Source of the DNA: Hyphomicrobium zavarzinii ATCC 27496
GTDB lineage: Bacteria; Pseudomonadota; Alphaproteobacteria; Rhizobiales; Hyphomicrobiaceae
Reading direction: 5' to 3'
Assembly: GCF_000383415.1 (NCBI RefSeq)
Contig: NZ_KB911258.1
Location: forward strand, 392,267 to 456,266
DNA: 64,000 bases
Shown: positions 19,661-28,458 of the stretch, piece after piece
Position numbering within the stretch: position 1 is the stretch's first letter
Layout of the letters: each line of letters begins with the position of its first letter
The notes under the pieces: model-generated
What the model saw: only the letters and a program-made list of their open reading frames with translations
Told to the model about the DNA's origin: nothing
The model's database searches: none
Made by a program: the position numbers and the translations under genes

Positions 19661-19744
19661 TCAGACCATTCCGACCACGATTGCAGCGATGAAGCCGAAA
19701 GACATCAGTGCAGCGAGCACGTTCAGTCGCATCGCAATGTTCAT
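19661..19744 (-). CDS. Tiny single-helix membrane peptide (27 residues)
   Basis: A 27-residue reading frame starting MNIAMRLNVLAAL and continuing as an unbroken hydrophobic helix (FIAAIVVGMV at the end). The start codon is preceded by GGGAGGAGG with a five-base spacer, among the best ribosome binding sites in the window. The peptide has one arginine near the N-terminus and a membrane segment at about 9-26, so it would sit in the inner membrane with its N-terminus inside. It lies in a stretch otherwise free of genes. The function is unknown; the sequence alone supports translation, not a role. Confidence 0.7.
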   Translation of the reverse strand: MNIAMRLNVLAALMSFGFIAAIVVGMV

Positions 19745-20105
19745 CGTTGCCTCCTCCCGGCTTGGCTTGCTCTCGAAGAGCGGGCCGCGCCGGCCGTTCT
19801 AGCTCTGCCGGCACGAGACCGGCTGGGGGGTGCTTTCGTGCATACGCATTACAAACAACAGGAGCATCATTAGCCCTGATAGGGCATCCCGCCGGGGCAG
19901 GGATCCCGTCGAGACAAATGGAGTATTGGGCAAATTCGTTCCCTGCCAAGTAAAAACAATCGTGCAATGCATCATGGAAACGAGCGGCGCCTGTGCGCCG
20001 CGCGAATATTTTGCCCTTGTTACGGGCGCGTTCCGCCGTGCTGCGTTGCGAGCGGCAGCGCGGAAGAAAGTTTTTTACGAGCGCGGGAATAGGGCGCGCG
20101 AGAGA
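19745..20105. other. Intergenic region without a supported gene
   Basis: 361 bases between the tiny membrane peptide and the enoyl-CoA hydratase gene, both on the minus strand. The part from about 19850 to 20010 is less GC-rich than its surroundings and may hold the promoter of the tiny peptide. I see no reading frame with a credible start and no convincing hairpin. Confidence 0.5.
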
Positions 20106-20906
20106 TCAGCGGCCGGCGAATGCGGGTTTGCGCTTCTCCAGGAATGCGCGCCGGCCCTCCACATAGTCCGCACTTTCGAAGCACGCTTGCACGGCGGCGT
20201 CGAGCTCGCGGGTGTCGGGGTTCTCGGGATGGCGCACCAGTTCGTCGATCGTGAGCTTGGCCGCGCGCACCGTGAGCGGCGCGTTGCTCGCGATCTCGCT
20301 CGCGAGGGAGCGCACGGAAATTTCGAGCGTGTCGGTCTCGACCAGCCGGTTGACGAGGCCGATGCGCTCGGCTTCCGCCGCCGAAAACCGCCGTCCCGTG
20401 AACAGCATTTCCTTGATGAACGCCGCGGGCGCCAGCGCGAGCAGGGGCGGTACCCAGCGGGGATTGTAGCCGAGCCCAAGCTTGGCGGCGGGGATGGCGA
20501 ACTGCGCCTTGTGATCGGCAAGCCTCAGATCGGCGCACGCCGCGATGCCGAGCCCGCCGCCGAGGCAGAAGCCATGGATCATCGCGATGATGGGCTTGTG
20601 CGCCGAGAGCAGCGCCGAGAACGCCTCGTGGTTCAGCCGATCGTACTCGGCCGCACGATCGCCGGTCCGCGCGCTTTCGAACTCCGAGATGTCTGCTCCC
20701 GCGCAGAACGCGCGCGTGCCGCTGCCCCGCAGGATGATGACGCGCACATCCGGAGATGCCTCGGCCGCCCTCACGTGGACGGGAATTTTCGCCCACATGT
20801 CGGCCGTGTAGGCGTTCATCCGGTCCGGGTTGTTCGCCACGATCCAGGCGATCGGTCCGTCGATCTCGAGCGTGAGGTCGGGCGGGGAGGCGGGCGTCTC
20901 TGTCAT
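20106..20906 (-). CDS. Enoyl-CoA hydratase/isomerase family protein
   Basis: Crotonase-fold protein of 266 residues. It has the oxyanion-hole segments: FCAGADISEF, and IHGFCLGGGLGIAACADLRL with the GGG turn. In classical hydratases two glutamates follow; here the first position falls in AAKLGLGYNPRW, which lacks the usual Glu, so the reaction may be isomerisation or another crotonase chemistry rather than hydration. The C-terminal trimerisation helix (RRAFLEKRKPAFAGR) is typical. The ATG follows GAAGAGG. No acyl-CoA pathway genes are adjacent, so the substrate cannot be inferred. Confidence 0.9.
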   Translation of the reverse strand: MTETPASPPDLTLEIDGPIAWIVANNPDRMNAYTADMWAKIPVHVRAAEASPDVRVIILRGSGTRAFCAGADISEFESARTGDRAAEYDRLNHEAFSALLSAHKPIIAMIHGFCLGGGLGIAACADLRLADHKAQFAIPAAKLGLGYNPRWVPPLLALAPAAFIKEMLFTGRRFSAAEAERIGLVNRLVETDTLEISVRSLASEIASNAPLTVRAAKLTIDELVRHPENPDTRELDAAVQACFESADYVEGRRAFLEKRKPAFAGR

Positions 20907-21293
20907 GCGTTAGGTCCTCTTCGGTGCCCGCGGAAAGCCGAGCGCCGCTTTCTATCTTGCGATCGTGCGGCGGGCCAGCGCAACGCGGCGTGCCGCCCTG
21001 CCTGCCTGGAACTCTGGCATCGCGGGCTCCTGCAACCTGGGCGGCCCGGGCACGCTCTGGGGGCGGTGCGGCCGGAGGCCGCGTTGGCCCGAGGTTTAGA
21101 TTGACGGGCCGGGCCGGCGCCGATACGCCCTAGCCAGGATTTCGAGCAGACACGATCTATCTTACGGATCCACCTCGCCGATCTATAATGAGGTGCGAGG
21201 CGTACTCTGCGATACGGATCAGCCGGTTGGCGATCTCTCCGAGGCGGGATCCGTAACTCTCATCGTAGGCCCGCGGGCTGAGGAACAACGGAC
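20907..21293. other. Divergent intergenic region with a long inverted repeat
   Basis: 387 bases between the divergent enoyl-CoA hydratase and cysE genes, so promoters for both should be here. A TATAAT hexamer lies at 21184-21189, with only a weak -35 match (CTTACG) 17 bases before it. Inverted arms TTACGGATCC (21162-21171) and GGATCCGTAA (21247-21256) are 10 bases each and flanked by further CCTC/GAGG similarity. No supported gene. Confidence 0.55.
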
Positions 21294-22175
21294 ATGAGCG
21301 GCGCCAAGCACTCTTCCCTTGCCGGCAAGACCGAACGGCGCACGGCCCCCAACCGCGCGGCCGAAGACCCGATCTGGGCCTCACTGCGCAGCGAGGCCGA
21401 GGCGGCCATGGCTGCAGAGCCCGCTCTCACCGGCTTCATCTATGCGACCGTCGCCAGCCACGACAACCTGGAGGAGGCGATCTGCCATCGGATTGCGCAG
21501 CGCCTCGGACATGCCGACGTGGACGCGCCCCTCATCGTTCAGATCTTCCGCGACGTGCTCGCCTCACAGCCAGCGCTCGGTCAGGCATTTCGCGCCGACC
21601 TTGCCGCCGTCTTCGATCGCGATCCCGCTTGCACACGCTATCTTGAGCCCTTCCTCTATTTCAAAGGCTTCCATGCGCTCGTGACCTACCGCTTCGCTCA
21701 TGAGCTGTGGCGCCAGGGCCGGCGCGATTTCGCGCTCTACATGCAAAGCCAGTCGTCCCGCATGTTCGCGGTCGACATTCACCCCGCTGCCCGTCTCGGC
21801 AAGGGACTGATGTTCGATCATGCGACCGGCGTCGTGATCGGCGAAACGGCGACCGTGGGCGACGACTGCTCGCTGCTCCACGCCGTGACGCTCGGCGGCA
21901 GCGGAAAGCAGACCGGAGATCGCCATCCCAAGATTGGCTCGTGCGTGCTGATCGGCGCGGGTGCCAAGGTGCTGGGCAACATTCACGTGGGCAACTGCTC
22001 GCGCATCGCGGCCGGCAGCGTGGTGCTGGCGGATGTGCCCCCGCACGTCACCGTCGCGGGCGTGCCCGCGCGGGTCGTCGGCCCCGCAGGCACCGCCGAG
22101 CCTGGCCGCACGATGGATCAGACTTTCGTCCCCGTGGATTCGCTGATGGGGCCAGACGACTACGCCATGCTTTGA
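21294..22175 (+). CDS. cysE: Serine O-acetyltransferase
   Basis: CysE (293 residues) makes O-acetylserine, the acceptor for sulfide in cysteine synthesis. The N-terminal helical SATase domain (DPIWASLRSEAEAAMAAEPA) is followed by a left-handed beta-helix with hexapeptide repeats (about 150-245). The active-site His is in GKGLMFDHATGVVIGETA, and the family signature GDRHPKIG is present. The C-terminal tail is longer than in Escherichia coli. It leads an operon with a DUF3126 gene and a gamma carbonic anhydrase; the next start is 19 bases away. Confidence 0.96.
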   Translation: MSGAKHSSLAGKTERRTAPNRAAEDPIWASLRSEAEAAMAAEPALTGFIYATVASHDNLEEAICHRIAQRLGHADVDAPLIVQIFRDVLASQPALGQAFRADLAAVFDRDPACTRYLEPFLYFKGFHALVTYRFAHELWRQGRRDFALYMQSQSSRMFAVDIHPAARLGKGLMFDHATGVVIGETATVGDDCSLLHAVTLGGSGKQTGDRHPKIGSCVLIGAGAKVLGNIHVGNCSRIAAGSVVLADVPPHVTVAGVPARVVGPAGTAEPGRTMDQTFVPVDSLMGPDDYAML

Positions 22176-22193
22176 CGAACAAAGGAGCAGGAA

Positions 22194-22409
22194 GTGAAGA
22201 AGGATGAGCTGGGCCGCCTCGAGGCCTATCTGAAGAAGACGTTCGGCACCAAGAATCTCACGGTGCGCGCGCGTCCCAAGAAGGACGATTCCGCCGAGGT
22301 CTACGTCGGCGACGACTTCATCGCCGTGCTGTTCCGCGAGGAGGAGGACGGTGAGGTCTCCTACCAGTTCCAGATGGCCATCCTCGAGATGGATCTCGAG
22401 GAAGCTTGA
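22194..22409 (+). CDS. DUF3126 family protein
   Basis: Small acidic cytoplasmic protein of 71 residues belonging to DUF3126, a family largely restricted to alphaproteobacteria. It shows the typical YLKKTFGTKNLTVRARP start, the DSAEVYVGDDFIAVLFREE core and the YQFQMAILEMDL end. Starts at GTG behind AAAGGAGCAG. Tightly packed between cysE and the gamma carbonic anhydrase (19 and 3 bases), so cotranscribed. The function of the family is not known. Confidence 0.92.
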   Translation: MKKDELGRLEAYLKKTFGTKNLTVRARPKKDDSAEVYVGDDFIAVLFREEEDGEVSYQFQMAILEMDLEEA

Positions 22410-22412
22410 GAC

Positions 22413-22940
22413 ATGGCCCTTTATGAGCTCGATGGCGCGCGTGTCACGACGCCCGCCGACGGCAGCTATTGGGTGGCCCCCAACGCCATCGTTCTAGGAA
22501 AGGTCGCGATCGAGACGGACGCAAGCGTCTGGTTCGGCGCGGTCCTGCGCGGCGACAACGAGCTGATCCGCGTGGGCGCACGCTCCAACGTGCAGGACGG
22601 ATGCGTGCTGCACACCGACCCCGGCTATCCGCTGGAGATCGGAGAGGACTGCACCATCGGCCACATGGTGATGCTGCACGGCTGCACCATCGGTCGCGGA
22701 AGCCTGATCGGCATCGGCTCGATCATTCTCAACGGCGCCAAGATCGGCGAGGAGTGCCTGATCGGCGCCAACACGCTGATTGCCGAGGGCAAGGTGATCC
22801 CGCCCCGCTCCATGGTGCTGGGCTCTCCTGGAAAGATCGTGCGCCAGTTGACGGACGAGGATGTCGCCCGCTTCGGCGGGGCGGCGGGGCGTTACGTCAA
22901 GAACTGGAAGCGCTACGCCGCCGGTTTCCGCCCGATGTAG
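22413..22940 (+). CDS. Gamma carbonic anhydrase family protein
   Basis: Left-handed beta-helix protein of 175 residues. The conserved zinc-type histidines are present in [12 protein letters not shown] and [12 protein letters not shown], and the N-terminal [14 protein letters not shown] motif with Arg and Asp is typical. Such YrdA/PaaY-like proteins form trimers with metal sites between subunits; many have weak or no carbonic anhydrase activity. It starts three bases after the DUF3126 stop. The pairing with cysE is common but its physiological reason is not established. Confidence 0.92.
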   Translation: MALYELDGARVTTPADGSYWVAPNAIVLGKVAIETDASVWFGAVLRGDNELIRVGARSNVQDGCVLHTDPGYPLEIGEDCTIGHMVMLHGCTIGRGSLIGIGSIILNGAKIGEECLIGANTLIAEGKVIPPRSMVLGSPGKIVRQLTDEDVARFGGAAGRYVKNWKRYAAGFRPM

Positions 22941-22981
22941 CGATGCGCTTTCCGGCCGAGCGGGAGAGCGAGAGCCCCTTC

Positions 22982-23024
22982 AAAAAAATTCGAGCCGGAC
23001 ACGAGGGGGGATCGCGTCCGGCTC
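22982..23024 (-). terminator. Rho-independent terminator for the BTLCP gene
   Basis: On the minus strand, GAGCCGGACGCGA pairs with TCGTGTCCGGCTC around a seven-base loop (one mismatch), followed by AATTTTTTT. It lies about 97 bases beyond the stop of the peptidase gene. Confidence 0.85.
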
Positions 23025-23120
23025 AAGGTGAGCCCGGTTGGGGGCAGGGCAGGGATACCCGGGCTCGGAAGTCAAACAGGCAGTGGGGTAGTGAAACGTG
23101 GTGGTCGAGTGTGCGCTCGG

Positions 23121-23765
23121 CTAGTTGCCTTCACGCACACCGGCGATTGCCTCGGGAGCGGCGCGGTCGTTCGCATCGAGCGACACCCATACGCGCGGAT
23201 CGAGATACGACTGGCGCATGATGAAGTAGTAGCCTGACGCGTTCCACAGGCGGACGTCGTCGACCTTGTTGTCGAGCACGAAGTCACCCTGCGCGGTGCG
23301 CGCGGTGAGAACGGCATGACCCTCGCCCTTCTCGTCGCGCACGACGGTGAGCAGAAGAGAGCTCTTGGGCCAGCCGCGATCGAGCAGGATCTTCTGCTTG
23401 AGCAGCGCATAGTCCTCGCAATCGCCGCGATCGGTCGGGTAGGTCCAGAATTCGCTGACGCCGTAGATCTCCTGATCCGTCGCCGGCGCGATGACGTGGT
23501 TCGCCCAGCGGTTCACCTCGTCGAGCTCGCTCAAGCGCTCGGGCGTCGGTTGGAAGCGCACATCCTCGATGCGCTGCGGAGCGCAAGCTTGAGGATTGCT
23601 GTCGCAGAAGCGGACAAATCCATAAGGAGGCTGGGAAGGCCCGTACACCCTCATGAAGGGAGAGGCCGTGCTGACGGTCCGGGAGATCGAGTGCTCCGCC
23701 ATGGCGCTCGCCGATCCCAAGATCCCCGTGAGGGCACCTGCTATGCAAACAACCAAACGCTTCAT
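23121..23765 (-). CDS. Transglutaminase-like cysteine peptidase (BTLCP family)
   Basis: Secreted protein of 214 residues with a signal peptide (MKRLVVCIAGALTGILG, cut near AMAEH). The catalytic Cys lies in DRGDCEDYALLKQ, the His in GEGHAVLTARTAQG and the Asp in FVLDNKVDDVRLW, the standard triad of bacterial transglutaminase-like cysteine proteinases. In some bacteria relatives (LapG) cleave surface adhesins under c-di-GMP control via LapD, but no adhesin or LapD gene is next to it. The ATG at 23765 is preferred because it begins at the signal peptide. A PilZ gene lies upstream on the same strand. Confidence 0.92.
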   Translation of the reverse strand: MKRLVVCIAGALTGILGSASAMAEHSISRTVSTASPFMRVYGPSQPPYGFVRFCDSNPQACAPQRIEDVRFQPTPERLSELDEVNRWANHVIAPATDQEIYGVSEFWTYPTDRGDCEDYALLKQKILLDRGWPKSSLLLTVVRDEKGEGHAVLTARTAQGDFVLDNKVDDVRLWNASGYYFIMRQSYLDPRVWVSLDANDRAAPEAIAGVREGN

Positions 23766-23903
23766 ACTCACTACCCCTACTATCCCTCTCACGCCGACCA
23801 CAGTAATCGAGAAAGGTCGTGGTCCTCTGAAGTACGCCGTCAGAAATCGAGCAAAATTTGAGCTAAAGTGTAGTTCCGCGGGGGACACCGTTCGGGCCCT
23901 CGC

Positions 23904-24533
23904 TCAGCCGAAATATCGCCGCAAAGCCTCGGGATCTGGGATGTCGAGGAACTGCACGCCGATCCCGCGGTCGTGATAGCGCATCACCCTGCAGCGCAAT
24001 TTTCCGAAGATGACTTCGTCGCCGATCGGCGGACGCGCATCCGTCTGGATCGAGGCGCCGGACAGCGAAACGTCGAGCACGCGGCAGTCCACCGACTGGC
24101 CGTCCGACAGTCGGAGCGTTGACGTTTTGTTGACCACTTCGAAGCGTTTGTGCCGGCGGCCGAAGGTTCCGCCGAGCTCGTCCTTGTTGACGAGCCAGGT
24201 GATCTGCGCTGCGAGCTTTTCGCGTTTGTGCTGGGTGGCTTTGAGGGCGATTGCAAAACCGCCTTCGAAAGTGCGCACAACAACGCCTTCCAGACCGCCG
24301 ATTTCGTCGAAGTAGACGACGATGCGTTCGCCGATCTCAACCTCGACGGGCGCCATGATGGCGGCGCCACCCACCGAGATATCGTTGAGCCTGCAAGGAA
24401 ACTCCTGCTTGTTCGCCCGCATGAAACGCCCGAGCAGCGCGAGCGCATAGCGCTTGTGGCGGCGGCGATCGGGAACGATCCGCGTATCGAACCGGATCGA
24501 GGCTCTGACTGTGCTGGCTGAACTGGGCGACAT
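23904..24533 (-). CDS. Protein with two PilZ domains
   Basis: Cytoplasmic protein of 209 residues with two tandem PilZ-type domains. The first has DRRRHKRYALALLG (RxxxR) and NDISVGGAAI (DxSxxG); the second has GRRHKRFEVV and LDVSLSGASIQ, a near match. Both keep the c-di-GMP-binding arginines, so it probably binds c-di-GMP, perhaps as a dimer or through both domains. No output domain is attached. The ATG at 24533 is chosen because it begins near the domain; the frame is open upstream to 24632. It lies next to a BTLCP peptidase, but there is no proof of a shared pathway. Confidence 0.85.
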   Translation of the reverse strand: MSPSSASTVRASIRFDTRIVPDRRRHKRYALALLGRFMRANKQEFPCRLNDISVGGAAIMAPVEVEIGERIVVYFDEIGGLEGVVVRTFEGGFAIALKATQHKREKLAAQITWLVNKDELGGTFGRRHKRFEVVNKTSTLRLSDGQSVDCRVLDVSLSGASIQTDARPPIGDEVIFGKLRCRVMRYHDRGIGVQFLDIPDPEALRRYFG

Positions 24534-24827
24534 GGACGAGTTCCAAGCAGAAACGAGAGAAACGACCTCCGCGACCCCGAAGCGGGCATTACAACCGCTT
24601 GCGGCCAATGGAGTCCCATATTGGAACAACACACTTAATGAACGACTAACTGATGATCCAAACCCGCACGGCGGGGAGTGCCACGGGTAGGCACAATAGG
24701 AACGCCCGATGTGAACGCGGGTGGGCGCGCCAAAGTTTCAGATTTGAGAATTTTGGATGTCACACGGCCTGGGCGGCACGAAGGGCGCGTTCCGGACGGC
24801 CCAGGCGATCCCTGATCCGCCGGCCTT

Positions 24828-25511
24828 TTAGGGGCGCTTTGCCATTGCGTCGGCCGCCTCGTCGCGCCCGCCTTCGTAGACCCGGAATTGCCGGCGGCCT
24901 TGGCGCACGATGCGCGCCGTGCGGACGTGGGGGTGCAGAGGAAGCTGACGGTCGGCGTAAGCGAATGCGTCCCTGTGCTCGGCGGACGGCCAGATGCTCT
25001 CCCCGGCCAGCAGCCGCATGCTGAGTGGGGAGGACCGGAAGGACGCCGCCGGCTCCTCCAAGGGAACGAGCATGCACAGCAGCCGATCGATCGACTGGCC
25101 CGTATGGACCAGCGGAAGCACGAGCAACTCGAACATCGGTGCTTCCGCCGCCCGGAAATCCTGGCCGGACGGAGCGCCGAGCTCACCGGTGAACAGCCCG
25201 ACGCGGCCGAGGTCCGTAATCTCGGAGAGGTGGTGCTCGAGCAGCGAGCGATCGCCCTCGGTCCAGCAGGACAGGAAATCGCGGGATCTGACATCCATGC
25301 CGAAGCGGGACGCCACCCGTGTTCCAGCCAGCCGGAAACGGAAGACGTTCCGCTCGGCCCGTTCCAGGATGAAGGTATCGAGCAGGAAATCCCCGATCCG
25401 CGCCGGCTGGATTTCCAGCCGCCGGGGAGCCCGGCGATCGCGTCTCACCTCGTTCCAGTAGGCATAGAGGGCTTGGGTGGCCGGATGTTTCATATCGATA
25501 CTGCTCAGCAC
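24828..25511 (-). CDS. PAS_5-domain protein
   Basis: Protein of 227 residues of the PAS_5 type common in alphaproteobacteria: DMKHPATQALYAYWNEVRRD start, PARIGDFLLDTFILE, and FRFRLAGTRVASRFGMDVRS core. These are stand-alone PAS domains without an attached kinase or cyclase; their ligand and partner are unknown. The GTG at 25511, giving MLSSIDMKHP, is chosen because AGGAGA lies five bases upstream; later (25493) and earlier starts are possible. The C-terminal 90 residues are basic. Confidence 0.85.
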   Translation of the reverse strand: MLSSIDMKHPATQALYAYWNEVRRDRRAPRRLEIQPARIGDFLLDTFILERAERNVFRFRLAGTRVASRFGMDVRSRDFLSCWTEGDRSLLEHHLSEITDLGRVGLFTGELGAPSGQDFRAAEAPMFELLVLPLVHTGQSIDRLLCMLVPLEEPAASFRSSPLSMRLLAGESIWPSAEHRDAFAYADRQLPLHPHVRTARIVRQGRRQFRVYEGGRDEAADAMAKRP

Positions 25512-25759
25512 GCAATTCTCCTGCGGCGCGGCAGGGCTCTGCTGCGCCGGTTTCAAGAGCGGTTGCTCTCGAGAGGGGGGTGGGGCTCGGAGTGAAGGGA
25601 AGGGTGTCGAAACGAGCCTTGCAGTCGACAAGAGCAGCTTTCGTGCCATATGCACGGAAGGACGTGCGGCGTTCTGGTTCGGCTGAGGATTGGAGATCGG
25701 CGTATCGTTAAAATGAAAGATGTTCGAATATCGCCGCCCGCCCAACCGAGGAGCCTCGC

Positions 25760-26503
25760 GTGATCCCAACGGTGCCGTCCCAGCAAGAGCCGGTCTTCAA
25801 TGTTCCGAAGGTCGTGGTCGCCGTTCTGGCCGTACTCGTGCTGGTGCACGTGGGGCGCAGCTTCTTGTCGGCCGATGACGATTTGTGGGTCGTGCTCGCG
25901 GCCGCTTTCATTCCCGCACGCTACGGTCCGCTCGCGCCCGAGCTGCCCGGCGGCGAGCTGGCCGTATTCACCTCGCCGTTTACGCACATGTTAATGCACG
26001 GCGACTGGGTTCACCTCGCGCTCAATTCCGCGTGGCTGCTGGCCTTCGGCGGTGCAATAGCCGAACGTACCGGTACGGTGCGCTTTCTGCTGTTCTTTAC
26101 GGTGTGTGGTCTCGCGGGCGCGTTTGCGTTCTATCTCGCCAACAGCGAGCTCGTTCAGCCGATGATCGGCGCGTCCGGCGCCATATCCGGCCTCATGGGC
26201 GGCACTTTGAGGTTTCTCTTTCCTGCCATTGATTCCGGAGGCTTTCGCCGTTTGCGTGAGGCACCGCGCTCAATCCCTCTCATGTCGCTCGCCGAAGCTT
26301 TGCGTGATCGGCGCATCCTGGTCACCAGCGCAATTCTGGTGCTCATAAGCGTGCTCACGATAATCGGCTTCGGCGGCGCACAAAATTCGGCGGAAATTGC
26401 TTGGGAAGCCCATCTCGGCGGCTACCTACTAGGGCTTTTTACTTATGGTCTTTTCGACGATGTCTCCCGGGCCGAAGATCAACGGCAACCAAATGATGAT
26501 TGA
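25760..26503 (+). CDS. Rhomboid-family intramembrane serine protease
   Basis: Polytopic membrane protease of 247 residues with about six helices. The catalytic Ser is in GASGAISGLMGG and the His in WEAHLGGYLLG. The HMLMHGDWVHLALN segment forms the oxyanion region. The family cuts substrate proteins within or near the membrane. A polar insertion (PAIDSGGFRRLREAPRS) lies between helices 4 and 5. The GTG start has GAGGAG upstream. Substrate unknown. Confidence 0.93.
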   Translation: MIPTVPSQQEPVFNVPKVVVAVLAVLVLVHVGRSFLSADDDLWVVLAAAFIPARYGPLAPELPGGELAVFTSPFTHMLMHGDWVHLALNSAWLLAFGGAIAERTGTVRFLLFFTVCGLAGAFAFYLANSELVQPMIGASGAISGLMGGTLRFLFPAIDSGGFRRLREAPRSIPLMSLAEALRDRRILVTSAILVLISVLTIIGFGGAQNSAEIAWEAHLGGYLLGLFTYGLFDDVSRAEDQRQPNDD

Positions 26504-26686
26504 AACTCTTGCGTGCTGAGAGAGTTTGGATCACTCTTGATTGCCGGGTTTGTTTCCAGACTCGGCCAATAGACCCGAGGATAAAAGACGCTCGCTAAGG
26601 ATCGAGCTGGTTACGGGCGGGTGCGGAGGCGGAGGAGCTTTCGTAAGAGCGCGGCATCATTCGACGGCGAGCGGGAGGATACGTTC

Positions 26687-27118
26687 ATGAACGTCGCATC
26701 GATACTGAAGTTGAAAGGAAGAGCGGTCTCGACCGTAAGGCCGAACGCGACGCTGCTCGACGTCGCGAAGAAGCTCGGTCCGAAAAAGATCGGCGCAATT
26801 GTTGTTGTCGGCGAGAATGGACACGTCGCCGGCATCATTTCCGAACGCGATATCATCCGTGCCATTTCCGAGCGCGGCGCGCCGGCCCTGAGCCTGATGG
26901 TTTCGGAGGTCATGACGCGCAACGTGATCTGCTGTCAGGAGACCAGTGAGCTCGACGAGCTCATGGAGATCATGACCAAGGGCCGTTTCCGCCATCTCCC
27001 CGTGATCGAGGATGAAGCCCTCGTTGGCATCGTCTCGATCGGCGATGTCGTGAAATTCCATGTTGCGGAAGTCGAAATGGAAGTTTCGGCCATGCGCAAC
27101 TATCTCGCGACGGGTTGA
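26687..27118 (+). CDS. Tandem CBS-domain protein
   Basis: Cytoplasmic protein of 143 residues made only of a CBS pair: ASILKLKGRAVSTVRPN then GHVAGIISERDIIR for the first, and SEVMTRNVICC then GRFRHLPVIEDEALVGIVSI for the second. CBS pairs sense adenine nucleotides and regulate partner proteins. The ATG at 26687 is chosen because GGGAGGA precedes it; the frame is open upstream from 26621. It is probably monocistronic, since a terminator follows. Confidence 0.93.
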   Translation: MNVASILKLKGRAVSTVRPNATLLDVAKKLGPKKIGAIVVVGENGHVAGIISERDIIRAISERGAPALSLMVSEVMTRNVICCQETSELDELMEIMTKGRFRHLPVIEDEALVGIVSIGDVVKFHVAEVEMEVSAMRNYLATG

Positions 27119-27160
27119 ACGAGACGTCGGCGGCTTTCGAAGCTGCTCGGCAAAAAAGAA

Positions 27161-27198
27161 GCGGCGCGCTTTGGATGGCGCGCCGTTTTCTTTTTTTG
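27161..27198 (+). terminator. Rho-independent terminator between convergent genes
   Basis: Stem CGGCGCGC/GCGCGCCG followed by TTTTCTTTTTTT on the plus strand, after the CBS gene. An A-run lies before the stem, so it may also serve the convergent patatin gene that ends 30 bases further on. Confidence 0.9.
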
Positions 27199-27227
27199 GT
27201 CTCGAATTCCTGCGCGCCTCGGAAAGT

Positions 27228-28196
27228 CTACGACATCGGCAATTGAGCTTGCCCATGCGGGATGTGGCGCGTGTCGAGCTCGCGCGAAAGATCGTCGACC
27301 TCGCGCTTGGCAGCCGCTTCGCCGCGTGCGATGAGCTCGTCCGCGCGATGGAAATCGAACAGGCCGATGCCGTGCAGCCGCGGGCTGATCATGGCGTCCG
27401 GCGGATCGCCGGCAAGACGCGAGCGCGCGATGCGATCCTGCACGATGTTGAAGGCATCGACCATGACAGTCGAGATGCCGGGGACGTCATCGCCCTTGCC
27501 GAGGATCTGCCGTTGCAGAAGGCGGCGCACTGCGATGCCGTTGCTGCCGGTCACGGGTGGCGTCTCTTCCATTTCGAGATCCGTGCCAGGCATTTGATTG
27601 ACGTTCGAGATGGTGCCCCGGTTCGAGATGTCGATGTTGAGGTTCACCGCGATCACATAGCGCGCGCCGAGCGCACGGCACACCGAGACCGGAATGGGAT
27701 TGACGAGCGCGCCGTCGAACAGCCAGCGCCCGTCCACCTTCACCGGGCGGAACACGCCGGGAAGCGCGTAGGAAGCTCGCACGGCATCGACCAGAGTGCC
27801 GCGGGAAAGCCAGACCTCGTGGCCAGTGCCGATCTCTGTCGCGACGGCTGTGAAGCGGCGCGGAAGATCCTCGATCTTGATGTCGCCGAGATGCTTGTGA
27901 AGGCGCTCGCCAAGCCGATGGCCCGTGATGAGGCCAGTGCCGGAAAGATTGAAATCGAGATAGCCGAGAACGCGCCTGCGCGTCGTCAGTTCGCGCGCGA
28001 AATTTTCGAGTTCGTCGAGATGGCCGGTCACGTCACACGCGCCGACGACGGCTCCGATGGACGTGCCTGCTATGATGTCGGGAACGATACCGGCTTTGCG
28101 CAGCGCCCGGAGAACCCCGATATGCGCCCAACCTCTCGCCGCGCCTCCTCCGAGAGCAAGACCGATCTTGAGTTTGCCTGCGCCGGCGGTTGCCAT
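27228..28196 (-). CDS. Patatin-like phospholipase (RssA-type)
   Basis: Serine hydrolase of 322 residues with a Ser-Asp catalytic dyad. The oxyanion loop GGGAARGWAHIG (about 16-27), the nucleophile S46 in AGTSIGAVVG and D161 in LFDGALVNPIP are all present. Bacterial members hydrolyse lipids, but the substrate here is unknown. Most resembles the short RssA/YchK group. The ATG at 28196 follows GGAGGAGTGGAG. Convergent with the CBS gene. Confidence 0.93.
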   Translation of the reverse strand: MATAGAGKLKIGLALGGGAARGWAHIGVLRALRKAGIVPDIIAGTSIGAVVGACDVTGHLDELENFARELTTRRRVLGYLDFNLSGTGLITGHRLGERLHKHLGDIKIEDLPRRFTAVATEIGTGHEVWLSRGTLVDAVRASYALPGVFRPVKVDGRWLFDGALVNPIPVSVCRALGARYVIAVNLNIDISNRGTISNVNQMPGTDLEMEETPPVTGSNGIAVRRLLQRQILGKGDDVPGISTVMVDAFNIVQDRIARSRLAGDPPDAMISPRLHGIGLFDFHRADELIARGEAAAKREVDDLSRELDTRHIPHGQAQLPMS

Positions 28197-28415
28197 GGCG
28201 GTCTCCACTCCTCCGGCCCTCTCGGTTCTTGAGATTGTGGCCGGTGCGACGTCCCATGAGACCCGTCGCGTAGCGAAGCCGGATCCCCTCAACCCTTAAT
28301 TGGAGGCTAGCAGATTCCGATTAAAGCCCCCCTACCAACGATGTGATCCGATTTGAGAATTCGTTGCTGCGGTGCAGCTCGAATTCAACGCGGGAGCGCG
28401 CAAATTGGTTTCGCA

Positions 28416-28431
28416 CCCGTTCAGGAACGGG
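28416..28431 (-). terminator. Hairpin after hisI
   Basis: Perfect 7-base stem CCCGTTC/GAACGGG with a two-base loop, 28 bases beyond the hisI stop. No T-run follows on the minus strand, so termination is uncertain. Confidence 0.35.
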
Positions 28432-28458
28432 CGGAATTGGGGCCGGAGAGGGAAGGGG

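Noticed and set aside
21157-21384. A minus-strand frame of 75 residues before cysE with a helical, protein-like stretch (GEIANRLIRIAEYASHLIID).
   Set aside because: The only usable starts lie inside cysE or lack a ribosome binding site, and it overlaps the cysE promoter and an inverted repeat.
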